Part shown: positions 1-5,467 of the stretch, piece after piece
Layout of the letters: every line of letters starts with the position of its first letter
Position numbering within the stretch: the stretch's first letter is position 1
Assembly (NCBI GenBank): GCA_007128275.1
Contig: SKXR01000138.1
Span: forward strand, 1-6,207
Direction: 5' to 3'
Length of the DNA: 6,207 nt
DNA from: Kiritimatiellia bacterium
Lineage (GTDB): Bacteria > Verrucomicrobiota > Kiritimatiellia > SLAD01
Notes under the pieces: model-generated
What the model was told of the DNA's origin: nothing
Databases searched by the model: none
Seen by the model: the letters and a program-made list of their open reading frames with translations, nothing else
Made by a program: the position numbers and the translations under genes

Positions 1-86
1 AGTTGGTAGACTGTTAGAATGCCCTACATATAGTAGTAATCGGGGCCGGATGTGAAGCCCTAATCTGATGGATATCGGTAATTCAC
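1..86. other. Left flank of the insertion sequence, no gene seen
   Basis: This AT-richer stretch carries no convincing reading frame, RNA gene or promoter. It is what remains of the sequence into which the insertion element went. It contains only a weak 4-bp hairpin (CTAC 24-27, GTAG 33-36), too short to interpret. Its last bases (taattcac) do not repeat on the far side of the element, except for a trivial CAC. Confidence 0.5.
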
Positions 87-98
87 CAGGGTCTTTTC
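87..98 (+). repeat. Left terminal inverted repeat of the ISAs1 element
   Basis: CAGGGTCTTTTC is the exact reverse complement of 1979-1990. Beyond the 12 perfect bases the similarity continues loosely as a TTTT block offset by one base. The CAGGG start is typical of ISAs1 ends. Confidence 0.88.
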
Positions 99-180
99 AT
101 TTTCTTATGTAACCCTCTGATTTGTCGTCTGTTGTTTTTGTGCTAGACAAATTGGCAGATTTTCCTCACATTAACTTGGG

Positions 181-1548
181 ATGAAATCTATCAATCACAC
201 ATCACATCGGGGTGTTCGCACAAAGGGCGATCACCGTAATCAACTCGAAATCCAGGTAGTTGAGCCCTGTGATCAGGCTCACTTTGATGCGTTACTGAAG
301 GATAAGCACTACATTGGCGAAGCGAAACCGACCGGTGACTTTCTTCGCCAGGTCGCCCTGCTGGACGGGAAATGGGTTGGCCTATTGGCCTGGGGCCCGG
401 CCAGTTACCGGCTTCGGGATCGGGACGACTGGATCGGCTGGAACCCGACCTTGCGCGCCGAGCGCTTGAAACTGGTTGTGCAGAATCGTCGATTCCTGCT
501 GCTTGGGCAGAAGGGGGAACATCCGAATTTGGCGTCTCGGGTTTTAGGGGCGGCGGTTCGCGAGCTGCCGTCGCAGTGGGAGCGCACGTTTGGCTACCGC
601 CCAGTGCTTGCGGAGACCTTTACGGATATCGAGTCTTTTCACGGTACCTGTTACAAGGCCGCGGGCTGGATCGCTGCAGGCATGAGCAAGGGATACGGTC
701 GTCACCGGGCCGACTTCTATATCCGTCACGACCGCCCCAAGAAGCTATGGCTGAAAGTACTGCAATCCGATGCATGCAAGGTGTTGTGCGCAGCGGACCT
801 GCCCGAGCCTCAGCAGGGCGGCGGGTCCAGTAATGCGCATGGGGTACTTCCGGTAAGCGCCGTGCAAAGCCGTTCATTGATGGAGGCGCTTCAACAGGTG
901 CCCGATCCCCGATCGAAAAACAGTTCGTTTCGGATCGGGAGTATCCTGGCGATTATTGCTATGGCACTGATGAGTGGTTGTCGTGATCTCAGTGCGATTC
1001 ATCGCTTTGGTCAACGGCTCAAACCCAAACAACGCGCTTTGATCGGCTTGCCCCGGAAACGGGGGACCCGTTTTTACAAAGTGCCTTGTTACAGCGTGTA
1101 TTACCGGCTGCTCGCCGCGTTGGACACCGATGCGTTTGCGAAAGTGTTGAGCGGATGGTTGAGCGAGCATAGCGGGAGCCTGCCGGGGTGTCTGGCCATG
1201 GATGGAAAGATGATTCGGGAGACGATCGGCGTACTCAGCTTGGTGGATCATGAGACCGGCGTACCGGTCTCGATGGCCTTGATGAGTCAGAAAACGGGCG
1301 AAGGGGATTTATGCGAGATGAAGGTCGGCGAACGGTTGGTTGAACAAAGCGGTCGCCTGGACGGAAAGCTTGTTACGGCCGACGCGTTGCATATGCAGCG
1401 GGAAACGGTAGGCAAAATCGTTGAAGGGGGCGGCGATTACCTGGTGCAGATCAAAGGGAATCAACCGAGTCTGCATGGCTATGTGCAGAAGGCCGCAGCC
1501 AAGGCCACCCCCTTTTTGACCAATCCGAATGTGGGCATGGACGCGTAG
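181..1548 (+). CDS. DruA-domain/ISAs1 transposase, 5' part ending at a frameshift
   Basis: This is the first 455 residues of a transposase that should have about 596. Residues 20-195 match DUF4338, the DruA domain of the Druantia defence system: HYIG at 43-46, DWIGW at 83-87, RRFLLL from 103, NLASRVLG, ETFTD at 145-149 and FHGTCYKAAGW at 153-163. After a linker comes the DDE-associated helper domain of ISAs1 transposases (VPDPR at 240-244). The catalytic core follows, with the first Asp in MDGK (D341) and the second in TADALH (D401). The catalytic Glu lies in the next frame. ATG 181 is the only plausible start, since an in-frame TAA lies at 172-174; no good Shine-Dalgarno sequence precedes it. 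The last eight or so residues, after the C5T5 tract, are out-of-frame reading and not family sequence. The role of a DruA domain in a transposase is unknown; DNA-end recognition or processing is a guess. Confidence 0.85.
   Translation: MKSINHTSHRGVRTKGDHRNQLEIQVVEPCDQAHFDALLKDKHYIGEAKPTGDFLRQVALLDGKWVGLLAWGPASYRLRDRDDWIGWNPTLRAERLKLVVQNRRFLLLGQKGEHPNLASRVLGAAVRELPSQWERTFGYRPVLAETFTDIESFHGTCYKAAGWIAAGMSKGYGRHRADFYIRHDRPKKLWLKVLQSDACKVLCAADLPEPQQGGGSSNAHGVLPVSAVQSRSLMEALQQVPDPRSKNSSFRIGSILAIIAMALMSGCRDLSAIHRFGQRLKPKQRALIGLPRKRGTRFYKVPCYSVYYRLLAALDTDAFAKVLSGWLSEHSGSLPGCLAMDGKMIRETIGVLSLVDHETGVPVSMALMSQKTGEGDLCEMKVGERLVEQSGRLDGKLVTADALHMQRETVGKIVEGGGDYLVQIKGNQPSLHGYVQKAAAKATPFLTNPNVGMDA
1508..1518 (+). 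other. Frame break in a C5T5 tract of the transposase
   Basis: Up to CCCCC TTTTT the first frame gives normal ISAs1 sequence. After it, the family motif GHGRVERR appears only in the frame one base back. Restoring one C or T reads ATPFFDQSECGHGR without interruption and yields a protein of about 596 residues. The break is therefore equivalent to a one-base deletion. It could be decay, a homopolymer undercall, or a -1 slip at C TTT TTG. ISAs1 elements normally use a single frame, so decay or error is the simpler view. Confidence 0.85.
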
Positions 1549-1568
1549 AGCGGCGCCGTATCTTCCTC

Positions 1569-1970
1569 TTGGACGTGGAGCCTGCGACGGTGAACTTCCC
1601 ATATGCGCGCACGTTGGTGGTCATAGAGAGCTACAGGGGAACCAAAGTCCACATGGGCGAACCGGTACGGCGATACTACCTGAGTAGCCTGCCACGCGAT
1701 CAGCGTACGCCGTCGCAATGGATGGAAGCGGTTCGCGGGCATTGGGGCGGAGTCGAGAACAGAAACCACTGGCGAAAGGATGCGTGCTGGTTCGAGGACA
1801 AAACCAGAAGCCGCAACGCGAATATCGTGGGCGCGCTCATCCTGCTCCGCAATGCAGTGTTACGAATCTACGACGAAGAGCGCGAAACCCATCCGACACT
1901 GCCCGGCTTTACCGAGGCTATGGCAGCGGATACCACATACGCGCTACGCTCAATTAGGAGGAGGTTATGA
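1569..1970 (+). CDS. ISAs1 transposase, 3' part with the catalytic glutamate
   Basis: This frame carries the C-terminal part of the transposase. It is a continuation of the gene at 181, not an independent gene. The nominal start at 1569 is a TTG inside family sequence; the homologous reading extends upstream to about 1513 and includes GHGRVERR, a conserved ISAs1 motif. The block HWGGVENRNHWRKDACWFED matches the family signature that holds the catalytic Glu (codon 1755-1757, residue 526 of the repaired protein), completing the triad D341-D401-E526. The rest, with NIVGALILLRN, is the usual helical C-terminus. The TGA at 1968-1970 sits 8 bp before the right inverted repeat. On its own this fragment would lack both aspartates and be inactive. 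Confidence 0.85.
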   Translation: MDVEPATVNFPYARTLVVIESYRGTKVHMGEPVRRYYLSSLPRDQRTPSQWMEAVRGHWGGVENRNHWRKDACWFEDKTRSRNANIVGALILLRNAVLRIYDEERETHPTLPGFTEAMAADTTYALRSIRRRL

Positions 1971-1978
1971 CATCAAAA

Positions 1979-1990
1979 GAAAAGACCCTG
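1979..1990 (-). repeat. Right terminal inverted repeat of the ISAs1 element
   Basis: GAAAAGACCCTG is the exact reverse complement of 87-98 and marks the right edge of the element. The sequence outside it is a 7-bp array. Confidence 0.88.
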
Positions 1991-2018
1991 CACCCGACAC
2001 CCGACACGCTACACGCGA
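1991..2018. repeat. Degenerate 7-bp tandem array next to the insertion sequence
   Basis: Four consecutive heptamers are visible: CACCCGA, CACCCGA, CACGCTA and CACGCGA. The array directly abuts the right end of the insertion element. The 12-mer ACCCGACACGCT at 1999-2010 recurs at 2227-2238 in the second array. No coding role is apparent. Confidence 0.65.
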
Positions 2019-2089
2019 AACTTAGAGTCAATACGTACTCCAACCTAATTCCGCATGTATGAACCCGTTTCGAAAAAATCAGACAGCTT

Positions 2090-2112
2090 GGAGGGGCGAG
2101 TTATACGAGCCC
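2090..2112 (+). repeat. REP-like palindrome, copy A (plus orientation)
   Basis: A GGAG tetranucleotide (2090-2093) stands directly at the foot of a hairpin: stem GGGC/GCCC, a GA/GA internal loop, a closing G-C pair and loop TTATA. A G(G/T)AG foot beside a mismatched hairpin is the known layout of REP elements mobilised by RAYT (Y1-type) transposases. It pairs head-to-head with copy B. Identity as a REP is inferred from structure; the copy number in the genome is unknown. Confidence 0.65.
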
Positions 2113-2165
2113 GTGATGTCGCTTTGAATAGAAACGGAGGCGGTTAGGATTCCATTCACGTTCCC

Positions 2166-2188
2166 GGCGTCGCATAGCTCCGCCCTCC
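2166..2188 (-). repeat. REP-like palindrome, copy B (minus orientation)
   Basis: On the minus strand this reads GGAG followed by a hairpin: stem GGCG/CGCC, a GA/GA internal loop, inner stem GC/GC and loop TAT. Design and foot match copy A in inverted orientation. The two copies have their feet at the outer ends, 99 bp from end to end, like a REPIN or BIME. The longer match TGGAGGG (2089-2095 against 2183-2189) extends the inverted repeat past the feet. Confidence 0.65.
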
Positions 2189-2223
2189 AGAAAGATGGTA
2201 ACCACCACTTTTTCAATGCGATG

Positions 2224-2270
2224 CAGACCCGACACGCTCCACTGTCACTTCCCACTTCTTACTTCTTACC
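2224..2270. repeat. Second degenerate 7-bp array, running into the regulator stop codon
   Basis: With a 7-base period the sequence reads CAGACCC, GACACGC, TCCACTG, TCACTTC, CCACTTC, TTACTTC, TTACC, with AC fixed at the third and fourth places. The last units supply the stop codon and final two Lys codons of the minus-strand TetR gene, so the array has crept into, or supplied, its 3' end. It shares a 12-mer with the array at 1991-2018. Confidence 0.6.
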
Positions 2271-2903
2271 GCCCCCCTTCCCCACGCTCGCCCGGCCGGT
2301 CACATATTCCGCCAAGGCCTCGACCCCCCAACTCGCGTAGGGTTCCTCCAAACTCAACGCGCCATCCACCCATAGCGAGGACAGCCCGTGCACGATGCAC
2401 CATGCATAGAGCACTTCGCGCATCACCTCGTCCGACGGTTCGCCCTCCTCCCCCATGACTTCCTGGATCGACCGAATCAACTGGAAATAGGCGCGTTGGC
2501 CCCAGCTTTCCGGATCCGGCTCGGCCGCCCGGGCAATTTCCGGACGGAACATGACGCGGAAAAAGTGGGGATGGCGCACGGCAAACCGCACGTAGGCAAG
2601 GCCCAACCCCTGTAACCGCCCCTCGACATTCTCTTTCCCTTTGCCATAGCCGCTCGCCGTGCGCGCCATCGTTCCGTGCAATCGCCGAAACCCTTCGTCC
2701 GCCACGGCGGCCAGCAAATCGGATTTGTTTTTGAAATGATGATACGGCGCGGCGGGCGACACACGAGCCGCCGTCGCCACCCGGCGCAAGGACACGGATT
2801 CCACCCCCTCCCGGCTGGCCAGCTTCGCCGCCTCTTCCACCAACACGCGACGCAGATCGCCGTGATGGTACGCCTTCTTTTTTTCTTTTTTTGCCGATTT
2901 CAT
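2259..2903 (-). CDS. TetR/AcrR-family transcriptional regulator
   Basis: A 214-residue repressor-type regulator. Residues 12-18 are YHHGDLR, followed by the TetR helix-turn-helix: helix 1 to about 31, LRRVATAA at 39-46, and the recognition segment SPAAPYHHF at 49-57. The C-terminal half has the AYVRFAVRHPHFFRVMF signature of the WHG-type TetR C-terminal domain, which binds ligand and dimerises. An ATG 63 bp further upstream (2966) is in frame but lies ahead of the promoter. The start at 2903 places the usual Lys-rich lead before YHHGDLR and falls just behind a strong promoter, so I chose it. No clear Shine-Dalgarno is seen. The gene diverges from the efflux operon and most likely represses it and itself, released by a pump substrate; this is inferred from position. 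The 3' end lies in a 7-bp array. Confidence 0.93.
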   Translation of the reverse strand: MKSAKKEKKKAYHHGDLRRVLVEEAAKLASREGVESVSLRRVATAARVSPAAPYHHFKNKSDLLAAVADEGFRRLHGTMARTASGYGKGKENVEGRLQGLGLAYVRFAVRHPHFFRVMFRPEIARAAEPDPESWGQRAYFQLIRSIQEVMGEEGEPSDEVMREVLYAWCIVHGLSSLWVDGALSLEEPYASWGVEALAEYVTGRASVGKGGGKK

Positions 2904-2904
2904 C

Positions 2905-2933
2905 TTGACGGTGTTAAGATTAAAACCTATGCT
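2905..2933 (+). promoter_or_regulatory. Sigma-70-like promoter for the efflux operon
   Basis: TTGACG (-35, 2905-2910), a 17-bp spacer, then TATGCT (-10, 2928-2933) point towards the channel gene. Transcription would begin near 2940, giving a leader of about 50 nt. It occupies almost the same DNA as the opposing regulator promoter. Confidence 0.55.
2914..2923. promoter_or_regulatory. Candidate TetR operator (TTAA-GA-TTAA)
   Basis: A short dyad, TTAA N2 TTAA, overlaps the minus-strand -10 box and lies in the spacer of the plus-strand promoter. A wider imperfect dyad flanks it: TTGAC-GGTG from 2905 and CACC-ctt-GTCAA ending at 2947. Position suits a site where the regulator blocks both promoters. 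TetR operators are usually longer dyads, so the exact site is uncertain. Confidence 0.3.
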
Positions 2934-2947
2934 TGCACCCTTGTCAA
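2919..2947 (-). promoter_or_regulatory. Sigma-70-like promoter for the TetR gene
   Basis: Read on the minus strand: TTGACA (-35, 2942-2947, perfect), a 17-bp spacer, then TTTAAT (-10, 2919-2924, five of six). The start point would be near 2911, only about 8 nt before the ATG at 2903, so the message is nearly leaderless. This agrees with the missing Shine-Dalgarno. Confidence 0.65.
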
Positions 2948-2990
2948 TGGCGAATAGGCAGCGCACGGGACGAGGGCGGGCATTCTTACC

Positions 2991-4322
2991 ATGAAAATAT
3001 TCGGACCCATTCTATATATCGGCCTGACGGCATTCCTGATCGGCGGCGCGTCTCACACGGTGGCGAACGATTTGGCGCTCCGCCTCACGCTCAATGACTG
3101 CATGGAACGGGGCTTGGATCGATCCATTCCGCTGGCCAACGCCCGGCGCGATCTTGAAATCGCCCGCGCTCAGATACGGATTGTCCGCGCTCAAGCCCAT
3201 CCGACTCTCGACCTGAACGCCAATTACACGCGCCTGGACGATGTGCCGACCATTCCCGAGTTCCCGGTGGCCATGGGCCGGCGCAATACCTACGCGGCCT
3301 TTGCCGACGCCGAACAGTTGCTTTATGCCGGAGGCGCCGTCCGCGCCGCCCTGCGCATTGCGGAATATTTCGAAGACGCCGCGGCCCAAGAGGTCAAACG
3401 GATGGAATCGGATCTCGTGCGTCAAATCACGCGCGGTTTCTATGAAGTGCTCTACAACCGATATGCCCGGGATGTGGCACGCGCGTCCGTGCGCCAATTG
3501 GAAGCGTTTGAGGAGCAGGTCCGCGCGCGCTTCAATGCGCAAACCGCGTCCGAATTCGAGTGGTTAAGCGCGCAAGTCGCTCTCGCCAATGAACGCCCCG
3601 CCTGGATCGCCGCCGAAAACGCGCTGACCCTGTCCCGCCGCGCCTTCCGCGACTTGATCCATCTCGAAGAGGAAACCTTTGAGCTCGACGGCGAACTGGA
3701 TATTGAACCGGCGATGTTCGATCTCCGCACGCTCCAGATCCACGCGGTCGAGCATCGCCCCGAACTCTTGCAGGCCCGCGCACAACAAGGCGTGGCACAG
3801 AACCAGTTGCGCGTCACCCAAGCCGAGTATCTGCCCGAGATTCGCGCCTTCGCCTCCTACGGCGGGGCCGATCCGAGCCAACGGAACCCCTTCGCCGACG
3901 GCTGGGAATGGGAATGGATGGCCGGGGTCCGCCTCCACTGGAGCCTGTTCGACGGCGGTCGGCGCCGGGCCGGCTTGCGCGCCGACCGGCTCGAAATCGA
4001 GAAGATCGATGAGAACCTGTACGATCTTGAACGCGCCACCCGTCTCGAAGCCGAACGGCTCTGGCTCGCGCTCGAAGAGGCGCGCGAAACCCTGCGGGGC
4101 ACGGCAGACAACATCGCCTTGGCGGAACGCGCGTTGCACATCGCCGCCGTACGCCACGAACAGGGATTGGCCACGCACCTGGATTTCACCGACAGTAACC
4201 TCGCGCTCAACAACGCGCGCCTCAACCACAGCCGCGCTCTGCTCGGCTATCAGCACACCCTCGCCGACCTCCGCCACGTCACGGGTCTGCGCGCATTGCC
4301 CGAACGGGAGACTCCACCATGA
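2991..4322 (+). CDS. TolC-family outer-membrane efflux channel protein
   Basis: A 443-residue outer-membrane factor that would trimerise into a channel through the outer membrane and periplasm and dock on the adaptor and pump encoded next. Residues 1-25 form a Sec signal peptide with a hydrophobic core and a likely cut after TVA (25/26). There is no lipobox cysteine, so it is not a lipidated OprM-like member. Two outer-membrane efflux repeats follow: the first opens with LTLNDCMERGL and a long helix ending HPTLDLNANYTRLDD; the second holds HRPELLQARAQ (from 255) and YLPEIRAFASYGG, with long Ala/Arg/Glu-rich helices between. ATG 2991 is set by the signal peptide; the nearest purine-rich stretch (GAGGG, 2972-2976) is rather far away. 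The stop overlaps the adaptor start as ATGA, suggesting translational coupling. Confidence 0.94.
   Translation: MKIFGPILYIGLTAFLIGGASHTVANDLALRLTLNDCMERGLDRSIPLANARRDLEIARAQIRIVRAQAHPTLDLNANYTRLDDVPTIPEFPVAMGRRNTYAAFADAEQLLYAGGAVRAALRIAEYFEDAAAQEVKRMESDLVRQITRGFYEVLYNRYARDVARASVRQLEAFEEQVRARFNAQTASEFEWLSAQVALANERPAWIAAENALTLSRRAFRDLIHLEEETFELDGELDIEPAMFDLRTLQIHAVEHRPELLQARAQQGVAQNQLRVTQAEYLPEIRAFASYGGADPSQRNPFADGWEWEWMAGVRLHWSLFDGGRRRAGLRADRLEIEKIDENLYDLERATRLEAERLWLALEEARETLRGTADNIALAERALHIAAVRHEQGLATHLDFTDSNLALNNARLNHSRALLGYQHTLADLRHVTGLRALPERETPP
4306..4310 (+). promoter_or_regulatory. Ribosome binding site of the adaptor gene inside the channel gene
   Basis: GGGAG lies 8 nt before ATG 4319, within the last codons of the channel gene. 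It confirms the adaptor start and the four-base ATGA overlap. Confidence 0.7.
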
Positions 4323-5461
4323 AACGACCGAACCTCCGCATCAAGCGATCCAGCGTCGTGCTCTGGATGATGATTGTAGGCATGCTGATATTCGTGGCCT
4401 TTTCCGTCACGCTCCGGCGCGACACACCCGAACTGGAGACCCCGCCGGAAAAGGCAAATCCGGTCCACGTCATGACGGTCCACGCGCAAAGCGTGTCCGA
4501 CCTGATTCGCCTGCCGGGCCGCATCGAGCCCGACCTGCGCGCGCGTCTCGCCGTCGATAAGGGGGGACGCATCACCGAGCTCCATGCCGACAAAGGGGAA
4601 CGCGTCAGCCGCGATCAACTCCTGTTGCGCATCGACGACCGTTCCTGGCGCGCACTGCTGGAAAACGCGGACATCGAATTGCGCGAGGCGGAAAAGGAAT
4701 ATAACCGATGGAGCGAGCTGGCGAAGACCGGGGCCGTGTCCGCCAGTGAATACGACGCCGTGCGCACACGGCTGGACCGGGCGCGCGTGCAGCGCCTTGA
4801 CGCGCAGGTGCATGTGGATCAATGCGAAGTGCGCAGTCCTGCGGACGGCATGATCAATGAACGTTTCGTTGAAGTCGGTGAATTCGCGCCGGAAGGCGCC
4901 GCGGTCTTTGAACTCATCGTCAGCGACCCCGTCAAACTCGCGCTCGATGTGCCCGAGCGGGACATTGCGGCGGTACAGATGGGCACCGAAATACCCTTCA
5001 CGATATTGATCTTGGATCACGCCTCGTTCACCGGCACGGTGACCCATATCGCCGAGGCCGCTTCGCCGGCCAACAACAGTTACCGGGTGGAAGCCACTCT
5101 GGCCAACGAAGATCGTGTACTGCGGGCGGGCATGATCGCCACCGCCACCCTGTTGCGCGCGCGGCGGGAAGAGGCCGTTGTGGTGCCGCTTTCCGCTGTC
5201 ATCCCGCGGCGCGGCGAACATTTCGTGTTTCTTGCGCGAGACAATCGCGCGGTGCGCCGCCTTGTGAAGATCGACCGCATCCTCGGCGCCGACGTCATCC
5301 TGGCGGAGGGTCTTGAACCCGGCGAGGAACTGATTATCGAAGGGCACCGCGAACTGATCGACGGCGCGCTGATTGAACGCGTGCCGATAGATGCGGAACC
5401 AAGCCGCAATGACGCGCCTATAGAGAAGGTAGGGCGAACCCTCCGGGTGAGCCGAGGATAA
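4319..5461 (+). CDS. RND efflux periplasmic adaptor (HlyD/AcrA-type membrane fusion protein)
   Basis: A 380-residue adaptor that would bridge the inner-membrane pump and the outer-membrane channel. A basic N-terminus is followed by one membrane anchor (about 13-32); no lipobox cysteine is present, so it is anchored by the helix and not by lipid. The first lipoyl half-motif spans about 64-106 (RLPGRIEP, GGRITELHADKGERV). An alpha-hairpin covers about 107-167, and the second half-motif starts with VRSPADG at 171-177. The beta-barrel and membrane-proximal domains follow (VKLALDVPERDI; LRAGMIATATLL; VVPLSAVIPR; EGLEPGEELIIEG). The final ten residues, VGRTLRVSRG, lie beyond the family's domains and are encoded by a REP-like palindrome. 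Substrate cannot be told from sequence. Confidence 0.95.
   Translation: MKRPNLRIKRSSVVLWMMIVGMLIFVAFSVTLRRDTPELETPPEKANPVHVMTVHAQSVSDLIRLPGRIEPDLRARLAVDKGGRITELHADKGERVSRDQLLLRIDDRSWRALLENADIELREAEKEYNRWSELAKTGAVSASEYDAVRTRLDRARVQRLDAQVHVDQCEVRSPADGMINERFVEVGEFAPEGAAVFELIVSDPVKLALDVPERDIAAVQMGTEIPFTILILDHASFTGTVTHIAEAASPANNSYRVEATLANEDRVLRAGMIATATLLRARREEAVVVPLSAVIPRRGEHFVFLARDNRAVRRLVKIDRILGADVILAEGLEPGEELIIEGHRELIDGALIERVPIDAEPSRNDAPIEKVGRTLRVSRG
5429..5453 (+). repeat. REP-like palindrome, copy C, inside the 3' end of the adaptor gene
   Basis: GTAG (5429-5432) directly precedes a hairpin: GGC/GCC, a GA/GA internal loop, ACCC/GGGT and loop TCC. The design matches copies A and B, but the inner stem sequence differs while still pairing. 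It covers codons 371-379 of the adaptor and ends directly before the GAGG (5454-5457) that serves as ribosome binding site for the permease, so it could affect downstream translation or message stability. Confidence 0.65.
5454..5457 (+). promoter_or_regulatory. Ribosome binding site of the RND permease gene
   Basis: GAGG lies 10 nt before ATG 5468, overlapping the last codons of the adaptor and touching the foot of the REP-like hairpin. It supports the chosen permease start. Confidence 0.55.
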
Positions 5462-5467
5462 TCCCCC

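Larger units (their letters stand above)
87..1990 (+). mobile_element. ISAs1-family insertion sequence encoding a DruA-fused transposase, frameshifted
   Basis: The element is delimited by a perfect 12-bp inverted repeat, CAGGGTCTTTTC at 87-98 and its complement at 1979-1990. It encloses one transposase gene that ends 8 bp before the right repeat. The CAGGG terminus and the protein match the ISAs1 family (H-repeat type DDE transposases). The element is 1904 bp, longer than the usual 1.2-1.4 kb, because the transposase has an N-terminal DruA-like domain. ISAs1 elements normally make target duplications of 8-10 bp. None is visible here, which suggests an old insertion, a rearranged flank, or recombination between copies. 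The transposase frame is broken once, so this copy is probably inactive unless the ribosome slips or the break is a sequencing error. Confidence 0.88.

Noticed and set aside
24..36. CTAC-ATATA-GTAG hairpin in the left flank
   Set aside because: Only four pairs, AT loop, no GA internal loop and no T-tract, so it is neither a REP nor a terminator.
372..833. A 153-codon plus-strand frame inside the DruA region
   Set aside because: It overlaps the conserved DruA motifs in another frame and has low-complexity composition.
1654..1675. GGGCGAACCGG resembling the REP stem inside the transposase
   Set aside because: It has no G(G/T)AG foot and no matching GA-GCC arm, and it encodes conserved transposase sequence.
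84..1993. CAC on both sides of the insertion sequence as a 3-bp target duplication
   Set aside because: Three bases match easily by chance, and the family makes 8-10 bp duplications.
2195..2458. A Pro/Arg-rich plus-strand frame opposite the end of the TetR gene
   Set aside because: Its composition reflects the heptamer array and antisense TetR codons; no domain or ribosome binding site.
2904..2966. Longer TetR start at 2966 adding 21 residues
   Set aside because: It would lie upstream of the strong minus-strand promoter and overlap the operon promoter; family alignment starts just before YHHGDLR.
3564..4277. A 237-codon minus-strand frame inside the channel gene
   Set aside because: It is the antisense shadow of a clear TolC-family gene, with no domain and no start signals.
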